Source of the DNA: Megamerina dolium | Lineage: Eukaryota > Arthropoda > Insecta > Diptera > Megamerinidae | DNA: 64,000 nt | NCBI GenBank assembly: GCA_963854835.1 | Contig: OY978530.1 | Coordinates: 12,672,609 to 12,736,608, forward strand | Reading direction: 5' to 3' | Shown here: piece after piece, positions 18,836 through 31,700 of the stretch | Position numbering within the stretch: position 1 is the first letter of the stretch | Layout of the letters: every line of letters starts with the position of its first letter | The notes under the pieces: generated by a model | What the model saw: only the letters and a program-made list of their open reading frames with translations | What the model was told of the DNA's origin: nothing | The model's database searches: none | Made by a program: the position numbers and the translations under genes

Positions 18836-20940
18836 ATCTTCTTCTTCTTATGTGGCCACAACAACCGAATATCGATTTAGGCCGAAAATAACATGCTTCG
18901 CCAACCATCTCTGTTCTTCGCTAGCTGGCGCCAGTTAGAAATTCCAAGCGCCGTCAGGTTCTCCAGTACTTGGTCTTTCCACCTGAGGTTTGGTCTTCCT
19001 CCTCTGCGTAGTCCTCCAGCGGGTTCGGAATATAAAACCATCTTAGCTGGAGCGTGTTCTTCCATTCGCTCGACATGACCTAGCCAGCGCAGCCGCTGGA
19101 GTTTGATGCGCTTTACTATGTCAATATCGGCATACAGCTCGTATAGCTCATGGTTGTACCTTATTCGGTACTCGCCACCAACGCAAATAGGTCCAAACAT
19201 CTTGCGTAGGACTTTTCTCTCGAAAACTCCAAGCATTCGCTCATCGGAGGTGGAAATTGTCCAGGATTCAGCGGCATATGTTAGGACAGGCATGATGAGA
19301 GACTTGTAGAGTGTAGTTTTCGTTCTTCGAGAGAGGGCTCGACTTACTCAGCCCAAAGTAACACCTGTTAGCAAGAGTTATCCTACGCATGATCTCCAAG
19401 CTGACGTCATTACTGCTGTTAATGCTGGTTCCAAGATAGACAAAGTCCCTTACTACTTCAAAAGCGTAGTTGTCAACAGTGACGTGCTGTCCAAGACGCC
19501 AGGACTCTTTGTTTGTTGACACTAGATACTTCGTCTTGCCCTCGTTCACCGTGAGACCCATCCGACGCGACTCTCTTTCTAACTCTGAGAATGCTGCACT
19601 GACTGCTCGCGTGTTCATGCCGATTATGTCAATATCGTCGGCATACGCTAACAGCATGTCACTTTTGTTGAAGATAGTGCCATTATGTCGTAGATCAGCA
19701 GCTCGTATTATTTTCTCCATAATAAGATTGAAGAAGTTGCACGATAACGAATCACCTTGTCTGAAACCCCGTTCGGTATTAAACGGTGCGGAGAGGTCCT
19801 TCCCAATTTTCACTGCACAACGGGAGTTATGTAGTGTCATTCTACAAAGTCGAATGAGCTTTGCAGGAATACCGAACTCAGACATTGTTGCGTAGAGGTA
19901 ATCCCTTACCGGACTGTTGAAAGCGGCTTTATAATCAACAAATAGGTGGTGTGTGTCGATCTATTTTTCTTGGGTCTTCTCCAGGATTTGGCGCAGTGTG
20001 AAAATCTGGTCGATGGTGGATTTACCAGGTCTGAAGCCACACTGATAAGGTCCAATCAGGTTGCTGAGTATAGGCTTCAACCTTTCACACAGTACGCTCG
20101 ATAGAACCTTGTATGCGATGCTCAGGAGACTTATTCCACGGTAGTTGGCGCAAATTGTGGGGTCTCCTTTTTTATGTACAGGACAGAGAACACTGAGCCT
20201 CCAATCATCAGGCATGCTTTCATCCGACCATATTCTGCTTATGAGCTGGTGCATGCGGGTGAGCAGCTCATCGCCTCCGGTCTTAAACAACTCGGCAGGC
20301 AGGCCATCAGCACCTGCAGCTTTGTTGTTCTTCAGCCTTAAAATGGCCGTTTTAACCTAGTCATAGTCGGGTGGTGGAACATCAACACCATTATCTGTAA
20401 TTGGGGTTATCGGGCAAACTCCTCCGCTGGCGGAATTGTTCGTAGCGTCGCCATTCAGTAACGTGGAGAAGTGTTCCCTCCATAGGCTTAGTACACTCTG
20501 GACATCCGTAACCAGATTCCCATTTCCATCACGACAAGAAGAGGCTCCGGGATTTAAACCTCCACTCAGGCGCTTGATCTTTTCAAAGAATTTTCGAGAC
20601 TCATTCTTGTCGGTACACATCTCTATCTCCTCACACTCGCGTCTTTCCAACTCCCTCTTCTTGCGCCTGAAAAGACGTCTCTCTGCACTCCTTTTCTCTC
20701 TATACCGCTCCTTAACAGCTCGCGTTACGCCTGCACGCAGGGTTTTTCTGTAGGCGGCGTCTTTCTCTGCGGTAGCGTCGCGACACTCCTGATCATACCA
20801 CTCATTCCTCAGAGGCCGGTAGTAACATATTACCTCCTCGGCAGCAGTAGTCATGGAGTGGGATATATGTGTCCACCGTGCGCATGTATCATCAAGTGAG
20901 GGAGTGTTCTGCATAAGCAGATCCGATTTTATCTTATGTC
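18836..20940 (-). pseudogene. LINE reverse transcriptase, copy 1 (RTE-like, tentative)
   Basis: On - in order: a linker with a basic region (20914-20357), RT fingers (KKGDPTICANYRGISLL, QCGFRPGKSTIDQIFTLRQI; 20290-19961), RT palm with GFRQGDSLSC and catalytic AYADDIDIIG (near 19640), and a C-terminal part with LRWLGHVERM, ending at 18877. Breaks: TAG at 20357-20359, TAG at 19961 where copy 2 has Gln, and a 13 bp deletion near 19345 that shifts the frame. The endonuclease is absent, so it is 5' truncated. The 3' end is a simple tail ((AAG)n-like on -). The clade is my estimate. Confidence 0.85.
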
Positions 20941-22212
20941 CTAAAAAATTATCTTATTTCTCACGAACAATATGTTTATATAAATAAAACGGAAAAAAAC
21001 AACAGAAATATAAAGTAAAAAGAAATTCAAATTAGGTGACAACGGAAATGCGCATCGCAACACGTACCAAGAGAAAGAAATTCAGTGGAATATAAGCGCG
21101 CATATAATAAAAAAAATAAATTCAATCACCAAAAATAATAAGGACCACCCTAATTATGCCCTACACCTATTGAGCTCAATGGGGGGGGATTATTGGGGGT
21201 ATTATTGCACTCTCGTAAATCACAGTGCAAGCCGTACGCTTCACGAAATATCAAAAACAAAATCCACCTCAACTTGGAATCTCTTGCGCACTACGTCGCG
21301 GAACGCTAACAATAAGAAAAACCGTAACTTGCGGTTCCGTTGAAAACCGTTATTTTCTTAACAAAAATTTCCGAGCAAAATAAATTTATATCTGAATATT
21401 TAAACTATACAACATATAATATATAAAAGAAACCAAAAATAAGCGTTACACAAAATTTAACGCTAACGCAATAAAATTAACGTATTAAACTTCTACACAT
21501 ATTCTCTCTCTGTGGCAACCTGGTACTGCTATCTCGTGTAAACTTTTGCAATTATGGCCTCGAGTACCATCACTAGTTGTCATTACCTTGTTTACCTTTT
21601 TAGGAAGACTTTATTTACATTTACAGAGGTAAACAGGTAATCAATTTTTATTGTTTGTGTGCGTCCAGAATTGCCAGTGATTCCAATCGTGGAACACTTG
21701 CATATAAAAAGTGATAATCGCGGTTGTGTTATTCCGCTAATACAAAAAAATTATTCTCGCCACGGTGAAAAGTGTAGGAAAAAAAATTATCTCGTGTCGT
21801 GCTCTTCAACTTCAATAGAATCAGTGCTCATTCGGGTCGAATGCACCCTTACTATATATATGTGTCGGTTTTTCTATATATAAAACTCGCACTTTCCTCA
21901 AATAATTTATATGCGGTATGTTGCACTATATGCATGTGGCATATATGCGTGTATATATAAATGTCAATTACAAACGATTCCACAGCACAACATATGTACA
22001 GGTGAGTACCACTTTTCCGTTCCAGATATACTCTCTTTAGCACACCGGACCCCACACTTGGAGCAGCTTTCTTCTGTGCTGCTGCTTCGCGTTAATGTTG
22101 TCACTGGATCATTGTGCCAGAGTATACAGGTACGTATGAACATATATCGCCTTCCTCCATAACCAATATTAATTTTCACTTGATTTGTTCACTACTAAAC
22201 CTTTCTACCGTT
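20941..22212. other. Long stretch without a recognised gene
   Basis: A/T-rich, with a G9 run near 21180 and a TATATATA-rich part near 21850. Short open frames (for example at 21659 and 22114 on +) show no family signature. Part may be untranslated retroelement sequence. Confidence 0.45.
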
Positions 22213-22755
22213 TCAGATAACGATACACTGACATACACTCATCACCGGGCCAACTCGCCAACGTCTACACACAACTTGGAAAAAATCCTAACTGATCCAT
22301 CCGCAAACAACGGATCGAGTCTATATACCCTCGGTGGCAAGAAAAATATACCTATCTTGGCTACCAACACTGACACAATCGACTACCGGTTTGTGCCGAA
22401 GTAGGATGATGTCTTTCATCAACCAACGGTGGGTATCCAACACATTCACACCCCAATTCAAATACGGCAGTCGCAGGGTAACGTCAGCGTAAGTACCTTT
22501 GTACACTTATGTTAGTTAACATAGACATATAGCTTCACAGTTTTATACATGTTATCTACAGTGTTTGTACATGTTTTTAACAGCTTTATATATGTTGACA
22601 ACAGGTTTATTTATGCTGTTTTCTCCATTATACAAATCTCTCCACATATATCCATGTTCCCCACCATTCTGCCATTTCATAAGTCTAATTCATTTTTTCT
22701 GTTTTCTTTCATTTTTTTCTTTTCAGAAAATTTGGACAGCAGGCCACACGCAACA
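22213..22755 (-). repeat. Gypsy LTR plus leader and gag start, left copy
   Basis: It matches 26972-27457 throughout, including the first gag codons. It retains a stretch of about 46 bp, with a candidate gag ATG, that is missing from the right copy, but also has a TAG in that reading frame. Beyond 22213 the similarity stops abruptly. Confidence 0.8.
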
Positions 22756-22922
22756 AAACTCCGGCTTTGGAAACGAAGGAAGGCCGTAGCGACACAAAGA
22801 CGGTGTGCAACGTGGACTGACGAATTCTTTGCTAAACGCACAACGAAGTTATCCAGGTTTTCATTCTTTTCGCTTCATAATTACAGTGGAATGTTTGCCA
22901 TACACTCTCTTTTCGTTGCAGG

Positions 22923-25900
22923 TTATTGTTTCATATCCTTTACATGAAATAGACCAAGTGAAGTGCCATTCAGACGCTCTAGCTCATATATGTTGTTGCC
23001 TACAGGGCTTACCACTCGACACTTAATAAACTTGGGGCACAATTTCGCGTTAATGCGTTGTTGGAAATTACTCAACACGAAATTCCTCCGGTATACTTCC
23101 TGCCCAGGAACAAATCGTACCACTCTGCTGCGCTTGTTATATCGCTGTGCGCTGTTCTCGTACGCTTCATGTAGTGTATCCTTCACATTGGATCGTATCA
23201 TACTTAACCGATCTCCACGAGAAATACGTACTTCAGCCTCTTCTAGTGCGCCCAGCTCTCTCGCCAATTTATACGCACTTCCGCTGAGGAACATATGCTG
23301 TCCATAGAGTGCAAAGTATGGCGAACATCCTATAGCTGAGTGAACAAAGCAACGCAGTGCACACTCGATTTCAGGGATGTGAATGTCCCATTCAGTTTGG
23401 TCACTACCGATGCAGGCACGAATACCATTTAACACCGATTGATTGACGCGTTCCGATGCATTAGCTTGAGGCGAGTACACGGCATTCTTAATGTGGTTTA
23501 TACTATATTTTTCCATTAGCTGGTGGAATTCCTTCGACACAAATTGCTTACCATTGTCCGAGTGTATACTTTCAGGCACACCAAACTTCAAAAATACTTC
23601 ACGACTCAGAAACTCAACAACTCGACGTGCAGTGGCTTCCTTCATCGGATGGAGAAAAACGAATTAGGTCATGTGGTCAAGGACAATGAAGACATAGGCG
23701 TTTTGTTTACGAGATCGCGGATATTTCCACAGGAAATCAATGTACAATTTCTGAAACGGCCGGTGAGTAATTGTTTCCTTTCCCATAGGCGGTCTCATAA
23801 TATAATTCGTGGCCTTTGCTTTTTTACAGGTACTGCACTCGCGCACATAATCACGTACCTGAGTCGCCATGCCAGGCCAATAATACAGCTGCCGCAATCG
23901 ATCCAAGGTTTTTGCCACACCACCATGTGCCGCCGTTGGTACGCAATGTGCCTCGTCTATGAGCGCCGATGTCAGGCTTTTGGGAATCCATAGTCTCCAC
24001 GCATTGTCTCCAAGTTCGTTGGCCATCTCGTGCACCCGCTTGTAGACCATGCCATCTTTTACTCGAACGCCCACATACTTGTCGTGGTTTGACGTCACTG
24101 TGTGGATCAGCTTAAGGTATTCTTCGGAATTAAACTCTGTTGTTTCCCAATTTAATACATTTATTTCCTCAACAGCTCTGGATAAGGTGTCCGCTACTAC
24201 ATTTTCTGAGCCTTTTCGATGTTGTACATCGAAGTCATACGCTTGCAGCTGCAATGACCGCCGCGCTAGTCTTCCACTCAGGTCTTTCAGCGACATCAAC
24301 CACTTCAAGCTAGCATGATCAGTTACTACCGTGAACGGCATCATTTCGATATATGGTCTAAACTTCTTCACAGCGAGTACGGCTGCCAAACATTCTTTCT
24401 CTGTAACGCTGTAATTTCTCTGGCACTCGTTTAATTTCTGTGAACAGAATGCGACCGGAGCCTCCTCATCGCTGTCGCTCACCTGGTACAACACTGCGCC
24501 GACGCCCACATCGGATGCATCACATTGGACCCAGAAACGCTTAGAAAAATCGGCGTGTTTCAGCACAGGTGCAGTAGTTAATGCAATCTTCAATTTTTCC
24601 ACCGCCTCAATCGCTTCCACTGACATGACAAATTTTGGTTTCCTTTTCAGGGTATCGCTTAAAGGTGCCGACATGGATGCAAAATTGCCAAGGAATCGTC
24701 TGTACCAACCTGCTGCCCCCAGAAAAGTGCGTACCTGCCGCGCTGTTCGTGGCATCGGAATATTGCGTATCGCCATCACTCTGTCTGGATCCGTTCGCAA
24801 TGTGCCTCCTCCGACAATGAATCCCAGATACCGCAGTTCTCTGAAACAGAAGTTGGACTTTTTCAGCCCGATGGTTAGGTTGGCCATCCTCAAGCAATTG
24901 CCCGCTTCAGCAAGTATACGTATATGGGAATGGAAATCCGGTGCTATGACGAGCAAGTCGTCCAGATACACGAAGACATTACTTTTGAGTTTCTGGGGAA
25001 TGACCTTATCCATCAAACGACATAATCTTTGAGCAGCATTGCATAGAGCGGACGACCAGGCACAGTGAATGCTGTGCATTCTCTGCTATCATCATCCAGC
25101 TCTACTTGCCAAAACGCATGCTTCAAATCAACACTACTCATGTACATCGTTTGATCGATTCGGCTCAAGATACCCTCAATATTTTGCAAGGGGTATGCAT
25201 CTTTAACCGTAAATTTATTGAGACTTCGTGCATCCAGACAGAACCTGTTTTTATCGGTTTTCCGAACCAACGTGACTCTGTTGTTCCATGGGCTATTGCT
25301 CTCTTGGATGACACCTAACTTCAACATCTCGTCCACCTCTTTATACATTAATTCTTGGACAGCTGGCGAAATCGGGAAGCATCTCTCTTTGACTGGTACG
25401 GTACCCTCAATCAGCTGGATTTTGTGCTTGACCACATGCGTTCTTCCTAAGTCGTGCCTCTCGTAACACCTAAAGGAATTTAGTACCTCCTCAAGGCGTG
25501 ACTGTTGCTGTTCCGTGAGTAGATGTTGTGACGGTTGTATCGACGAACTTTCTCGTAACATACCTTGATCATGTTTCTCATTACTGCCTACGATTTCAGG
25601 TGCTAACTCGAAGTGCCTCCAGAAGTCAATGCCCAGGTACAACTTTTGCTGCAGCGATGGACATATGTAAAATACCATTCTCTTTGTCACACCTTGATAT
25701 TCTACATCCAGCCACACTTTGCCTGTAATCCAGTGCGAACGTCCTCCAGCGGTGCGCACATGTGAATACCATTTTAGTGGTAACACAGCAATTTGTTTCA
25801 ATGTCTCGGAAGCGTCAGCACCTACCAGACTTACCGTTGCCCCAGTATCCAGCAGACTTTTATATGGTTTGTTGCAGATGCGTACGTCCGCATATACTCT

Positions 25901-26428
25901 CGGGTCTGCTTCCAGGTATTGCTGAACTGACGCAATTATTACGTTACGTATGCTGCGGCGCTGATGGAAACGCTCTCTAGCTATGCCAATCCTTCTGCTA
26001 ACCAGCCTCATACCGCAAAGCTGTTTCTCTCCAAATATCCGTGCTCTAACTTCTTTATATTTTCGCACACGTTCCTCTAAAGTAAGTCGTCTATTCACAC
26101 TGGTTTCATTCTGGTTTTTGTTCACATCAGTTTCCTTTACAGATGGTTGAGAGTTGCGAAGTCGTATTGTGCCTATGGTCTGTGTGCCGACGTCGCGGGA
26201 GTTTGGGTCGAACGTGACTCCCCCGCTCGGACTGCCACGTTCTCGATGAGTTTCCCGGATTGCACCGTGGGCAGCGTGGGGTAACCACCTCATCCAAGCC
26301 ACACTTGTAACAGAATACTGTCCGTTGTGCAGACTGACATTCCGTGTATCCATGACCAGCTCTCCTACAATTCCAACACACGATATTGCTCCTTTGTATT
26401 TGGTTACGCGCCATTTCATGTACACCAT
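22923..26428 (-). pseudogene. pol: Gypsy Pol (protease, RT, RNase H, integrase), broken
   Basis: On - in order: protease LLDTGATVSLVG (about 25850); RT with CLDARSLNKFTV and SSVDLKHAFWQVEL; a break near 25050, where the segment that should hold the MPFGL motif is deleted and the frame shifts; RT palm with VFVYLDDLLV (about 24950); RNase H with CDASDVGVGAVLY and TDHASLKWL; an HHCC zinc region (EAHC...CSTCKKAK); and integrase with Asp in YIDF, Asp in HSDNGKQF and Glu in SERVNQ. A TAA at 23664-23666 interrupts the integrase; the reading frame otherwise continues to 22923. Pol overlaps gag by about 300 bp in another frame, suggesting frameshift expression. Confidence 0.88.
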
Positions 26429-27023
26429 CTGCCCGCCTCTCTCTCATCTCATCGTACGTGATATCAACATCATTCACCTGTTGTCGCACCCCTGGCATAT
26501 TGCGGCCACCTGGTGCTTGTACCATATTACGCCACTCTCTTCGAGCGAAGCAGTATTCGGCATCTTGGCATTGATCACGCAGCTGTTCTACGGTGTAGCA
26601 CGTCATCGGATACACAATTCGGGATAACCCCTCACGCAGATTCCGCTTAATTATACGAATCATTTCGGTCTCTGAGATGGGAGGCGACAATTGGGCACGT
26701 AATTTCCCCATGGCGTGGAAGAAAGCGTCAATCGACTCACCAGCTTGTTGCCGACGATCAACCAGGCTTCTCATCACATCGAAGTGTGATCGGTTAGTAC
26801 GATATTGCCTTAACATTGCTTGACGCAATGTCGCCCAGTCGCGGATTTCCTCATTTCTGACATACAACCAATACCATTCCTTCGCGTCGCCGGTCAACAG
26901 CTGGTGGAATTCCCCAATTACCTGATTCCACTCCACGTTGTATCGTGCTTGCAATAAGGACAGTTTGTCAGTTTTCAGATAACAATACACTGACATACAC
27001 TCATCACCGGGCCAACTCTCCAA
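26127..27023 (-). CDS. gag: Gypsy Gag with zinc knuckles, start missing
   Basis: An open frame of about 298 codons on -. Residues 5-130 form the retrotransposon Gag core (WPGDECMSVYCYL, LTGDAKEWYWLYV, WATLRQAMLRQYR, QQAGESIDAFFHAMG). Residues about 215-255 hold cysteine motifs: CWNCRRAGHGYTEC and CYKCG...CPRC. The frame has no proper ATG at its start: the position read as a start is TTG, and the left repeat shows the beginning was removed by a small deletion. It would not be made normally from this copy. Confidence 0.8.
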   Translation of the reverse strand: MESWPGDECMSVYCYLKTDKLSLLQARYNVEWNQVIGEFHQLLTGDAKEWYWLYVRNEEIRDWATLRQAMLRQYRTNRSHFDVMRSLVDRRQQAGESIDAFFHAMGKLRAQLSPPISETEMIRIIKRNLREGLSRIVYPMTCYTVEQLRDQCQDAEYCFARREWRNMVQAPGGRNMPGVRQQVNDVDITYDEMRERRADGVHEMARNQIQRSNIVCWNCRRAGHGYTECQSAQRTVFCYKCGLDEVVTPRCPRCNPGNSSRTWQSERGSHVRPKLPRRRHTDHRHNTTSQLSTICKGN

Positions 27024-27457
27024 CGATCCGCAAACAACGGATCGAGTCTATATACCATCGGTGGCAAGAAAAATATACCTATCTTGGCTACCAACACTGA
27101 CACATTCGAGTACCGGTTTGTGCCGAAGTAGGATGATGTCTTTCGTCAACCAACCGTGGGTATCCAACACATTCACACCCCAATTCAAATACCGCAGTCG
27201 CAGGGCAACGTCAGCGTAAGTACCTTTGTATACTTATGTTAGGTAACATAGACATATAGCTTCACAGTTTTATACATGTTATCACAGTGTTTGTACATGT
27301 TATTAACTTTATATATGTTGACAACAGGTTTATTTATGCTGTTTTCTCCATTATACAAATCTCTCCACATATATCCATGTTCCCCACCATTCTGCCATTT
27401 CATGTCTAATTCATTTTTTTCTTTTCAGAAAATTTGGACAGCAGGCCACACGCAACA
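26972..27457 (-). repeat. Gypsy 5' LTR plus leader, right copy
   Basis: The outer end on - is TGTTGCGTGTGGCC at 27457; the flank beyond (ACCTTATATATAG on +) differs from the left copy's. The LTR/leader boundary is not certain; a tRNA primer site was not identified with confidence. Confidence 0.75.
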
Positions 27458-27647
27458 ACCTTATATATAGTAAGCGCATATATTTATAAATATCGAATTT
27501 GTATGCCTGTATAGGTGTATAGGACATACACCTATATATCGAAAAATAGTAAATATTCTACATAACATATTCTATTCAAAATAATACATAGAATTCATTG
27601 ATAAAATATATACTAATTCACATACAAATTCGTATCCATTATCAGTG
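27458..27647. other. AT-rich spacer
   Basis: No gene. The last 18 bases before the array junction (GTGATCTTATTTTTGTTT) also occur at the U1/U2 and U2/U3 junctions. Confidence 0.5.
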
Positions 27648-28799
27648 ATCTTATTTTTGTTTGGAAGCTTTTCAAATGATAATCAAACACTTCCCAACAT
27701 GTAGAATGGTGCTACTCAATTCACTTGCCTGTTTTTCGGTCAAATTTCGTGTAAACTTGAAGATAAGACTTCTCAATCTTTTATTTTCTTTGTTTCACTT
27801 GCCTTGTTTTCCGTAAAATTTCTTGTGGACTGTAAGATAATAAGCCTTCTTAATCTTTTTATTTTCTTTGCAAGGGTGGTGTTTGATTATGCGGCGCATG
27901 ATAGTGTTTTTGCTTTTGTCTTAGTCCTGATTTAGACACAAAAACATTTGCATGAAAAACATTTTCAATTCACTTTTGATGTTTCGTTCGAGTTTACACG
28001 GGCAGAAATGCGACATGTAAAGTCCTTTGTATATTTTCTTAATGTTTGACATTATGAACAGTGTTCGAACTGTAATAAAATGTTTAGAGGTAGATGAAGG
28101 TAAAAAATTGTGGTAAATACTAAAATTTAGTGGTCGATTTTGATGAAGTTAACGATGATAATTTTTATCAAGTTGGTTTTTGTTATTCAACAAAAAAGTG
28201 TAATGTTTTACATTTATTACTACTATATAAACAAAAATATTGGCGAGACTTGCAATCGTATAAATTGATTTTTGGTGATTTTTGAATGAATGAATGAATG
28301 AACCGAGTATGAATTTTGATAATAAAATTCAATAATCTGCAAGCTTTGTTCGTTTGTAAGTCGATTTATGGTTAAATTATAGACCAAACTGAACATGTTT
28401 GACTGTAACATGTTACACGAGAACAGCTGAGCTGTTCATGGCGTAAACGACCAGATAAAATTATGTGGTTTGAAATGCAATTCTTTTGTAATTGCTTTTG
28501 TTCTGTAATGCGTTAAATCATAGGTAAATATACTTAATATATGTTAAGGATAATTACTTTCATTTTTCTCAAACAGCCCAATCATTAATTTGTATTTTTT
28601 CCAATTCTGCTAATTTTCGACATTTTTATTGTTAACAATAACATGTTGATTGATTTACGGCCTTTACGCGATGACTTGTTTGGTGCGTTCATACAACAAT
28701 GCGCGTAAACCTTATAAAATTATACTATTTATATGGTTATACGATTGCATGAATCCCACTATTCATTTCATGTTTCATTGTTACACATGTAACAAGGCC
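27648..28799. other. U1 AT-rich spacer with a short tandem pair
   Basis: No gene. A unit of about 75 bp containing CACTTGCC...TTTATTTTCTTTG is repeated in diverged form at about 27724-27875. Near 28410 there is a 17 base palindrome, GAACAGCTGAGCTGTTC. Counterparts are at 39415-40489 and 51055-52129. Confidence 0.6.
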
Positions 28800-31700
28800 A
28801 GATGAGGCCCATTGTGATGCCGCAGGTGGGCAACCCCGTTTCCCTTAGGAACCTACCCGAGCTACGGGTAAAGCGTAATATGTTTCCCAGCTGACAGTAA
28901 GCGAGCTCGGTGAGTGACCAGCAAGAAAGTGCTCCCACACTCACACAGAAAGTGAGTTATGGACTCTGGTTCTTCCTCGTTTCCGTAGATCCGGCAGTAG
29001 TCAGGTGCAGTGATGTCTAGACTATTTGCATGCCTACCTATGAGACAATGTCCCGTAATAATTCCCACCAGCAGACTAACCGCGTGTCTTTTAAGTGCTA
29101 CTAGGTTCTTTGTTTGTTTTATGTTAAGTTTCGGCCAGATTGATCTGGTAGTTTTACACGACTGTTCCAACTCCCATCTGGGTTCGTCTTCTGTAATGCG
29201 TCAGGGGCTAGTAGAAGTTTACATGTCGCCATTGGAATGCCGATACTCTCCTTATCAGAAAAAGTTTGCAACGTTGTACCCTTCTTTGCAAGCTCGTCCG
29301 CAGTTTCGTTCCCTAGCATGTCCCTGTGCCCTGGAATCCATATGAGGTGAATGTTGAACTGCTCGGACATCTCATTAAGAGATGTTCTGCAGTTATGGAC
29401 TATAATGAATTCAAGTAAACTGAATCTAGGGATCTTATTGCCGTTTGTCTGTCAGTTAAAATACCTATATCCACTTGTGATATAACGTTACACTTAAGCT
29501 AGGCAGTGGCCCGGCAGTCTGAAGACTATGCGAACCTTAAGAGTTTCACAGAATACCCCCGCACCTACCCGTCCGTCAAGTTTGGAGCGATCGGTCTAGA
29601 ATTGGATTGATCCATTGAAAGAGGTGTCCCCATCCTCCCAATCGGGTCTGTCCGGAATGTGTGTAACAAACCTGTTGTCGAACGTCAACTTTGCATTATC
29701 ATAGTCAACTGTTCGCGGTATAAAGCTGTACTGGTTCAGAATTGTTGAGTGTCCCGTATCGTTGCAGGATCATTCTGAAATTGATCTGAGTCTTATTGCG
29801 GATTGAGCTGCTAATTGCTTCCCCAGGATATCTAAAAAAATAAGGTGTAACAAGATATTCAGAGAATTGGTGGAGGTTGGAATGACTGCCCTTGTAAGGC
29901 ACAAGGATGCCATCCTTTGGATATTTTAAATGAAATTTGTGTTTGTGGCCTTATTAATCTGCGTTCACCAGACGGCGACCCCATACAGTAATATTGGTCT
30001 CACTACCTCAGTGTAGAGACAAATTACGACATTCGGCCTCATTCCCCATTTCTTTCCTATTGCTCATTTGTATGAGTATAATTCAATCGGGGCTTTCCTA
30101 ATGCGTTCTAAAATGTTACGTTTCCAATTTAGTTTTTTGTCAAGGATTAATCCTAGATATCTGGATTCGTCCGAAAAATTAAGACGAGTTCCTCTAATTG
30201 AGGTTGTAATAAATGTTGGTTTGTACTTTCTTGTGAAAAGGACAAGGTGTGTTTTCTGCGGATTAAACCCCAGACCACAGTCAGTGGTCCAATTGCTTAG
30301 AATGTTAAGGGGAACTGGGGAATGTTACGATTCCCACAGTTTCGCATTGATGGTCCTATGGATCAACATAAGGCGTATCAAATGTCTTAAGGAAAAATCA
30401 ACTTCAAGCTTGGATAGAATTTCGATGATGGCTCCAGGAAAGATATTGTTGAAGGCACCTTTAATATCAATAAAGGCGACCATTGTATAGTTCTTGAAGT
30501 TCAAGTCCTTTTCTATTATTTATACCAGAGAATGCAGTCTGTATCAACAGATTTGCCTTTACAATTGGAATGTTGAGCCCTCGAGATTCTTTTGGGACGA
30601 TATTTTGTAGAATATAAGTGTCAATCAATCCTTCTAAGGTTTTTAAAAGGAAAGATGACTAGGATATAGGTCTAAGGTCGTTAGGTCTGCACTGTGAAGT
30701 TTTTCCTCCCTTAGGAATAAATAATACGTTCACATCAGTCCAACCAAGAGGAATGCGTGATCGTTTGATGCAGGCTTCAAATATGTTCTCCAACCAGGGT
30801 GAAACTAGGTTGGGCACTGCTTGAAGCTCATTTGGAATAATTCCATCCGGTCCAGGGGACTTAAAAATTTAAAAGAGTTAATTGCCCAGTGAATTCTGCT
30901 TCGAGTCATTATGTCTTTTGGTAAGGTGCCCGAAAAGTGCCCCGATGGTAGGTTTAAATTAGACGAAGGTATTGACCAACCCGGAAAATGTGTTTCCAGG
31001 AGAATTTCTGGTGTTTCTTCGCTATTAGATGCCCATGTTAATTGCAGATGCTAAGAAGCGCGCTGCGCTTTTCTAATCCTTATATTTGTAAGTTCGTAAG
31101 TGAAAATTGTATAAGTAACTTTACTGGATTTGGTTATGTTAAAAGCCTACCGACAAATTTTTGTTAACGTCATTAGCTCGATCGACCACCAAGGTGCTTT
31201 CCGTTTTCTCTCTGTCACCTAAGGGGACAGTTTTTATATAATTTCTAATTAAGTGTCTGTGTGAGAGACTCCACTAATCGATCTAAATAATGTGTTGTGA
31301 TTGGCGTCTGCAGAGGTTTCCTTGTTAAGGTTTCTTTACCTATAGACTTATACAAGTTCCAGTCCATCGACCAATAATGTCGGAAGAAATTCTGACCTGC
31401 AACTTGTGTGCTGAAGTTAAAATTTATATATCGGTGATCAGAGAATGAGTGTTCACTGGAAACTCTCCATTCTGTGATCATATCCGCAATAGAGTTAGAT
31501 GCTAGAGTAAGATCGAGAACCTCCTGACGGTTATTGGTCATAAATGTTGGCATGTCGCCAATGTTGCATGTAATAAGGTTAGTACTTAGGATAAAATCAA
31601 AGAGTGACTCACCCCATTCGTTTGTTCCGCTGCTTCCCAAGCGATGTGGTATGCATTGGTATCACTCCCAACAAGGTGACCAATGTCCTACTTGCTTCTG

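Larger units (their letters stand above)
22213..27457 (-). mobile_element. Ty3/Gypsy retrotransposon, broken
   Basis: gag and pol on - are flanked by direct repeats of about 490-540 bp that begin (on -) with TGTTGCGTGTGGCCTGCTGT. The right copy ends at 27457, the left at 22755. Both repeats continue past any LTR into leader and the first gag codons (WPGDECMSVY), so the left one is an LTR plus the start of another element copy. No env is seen. Gag, RT and integrase are each damaged or interrupted. Confidence 0.8.

Noticed and set aside
22114..22404. A host gene exon on + (96 codon frame preceded by an acceptor-like TTTCAG)
   Set aside because: The sequence is part of the Gypsy LTR/leader/gag-start repeat and is also present near 27000; on - it reads as gag.
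29010..29345. A + strand gene of 111 codons (also 40700, 52343)
   Set aside because: It is antisense to the LINE RNase H and C-terminal region, which have clear family motifs.
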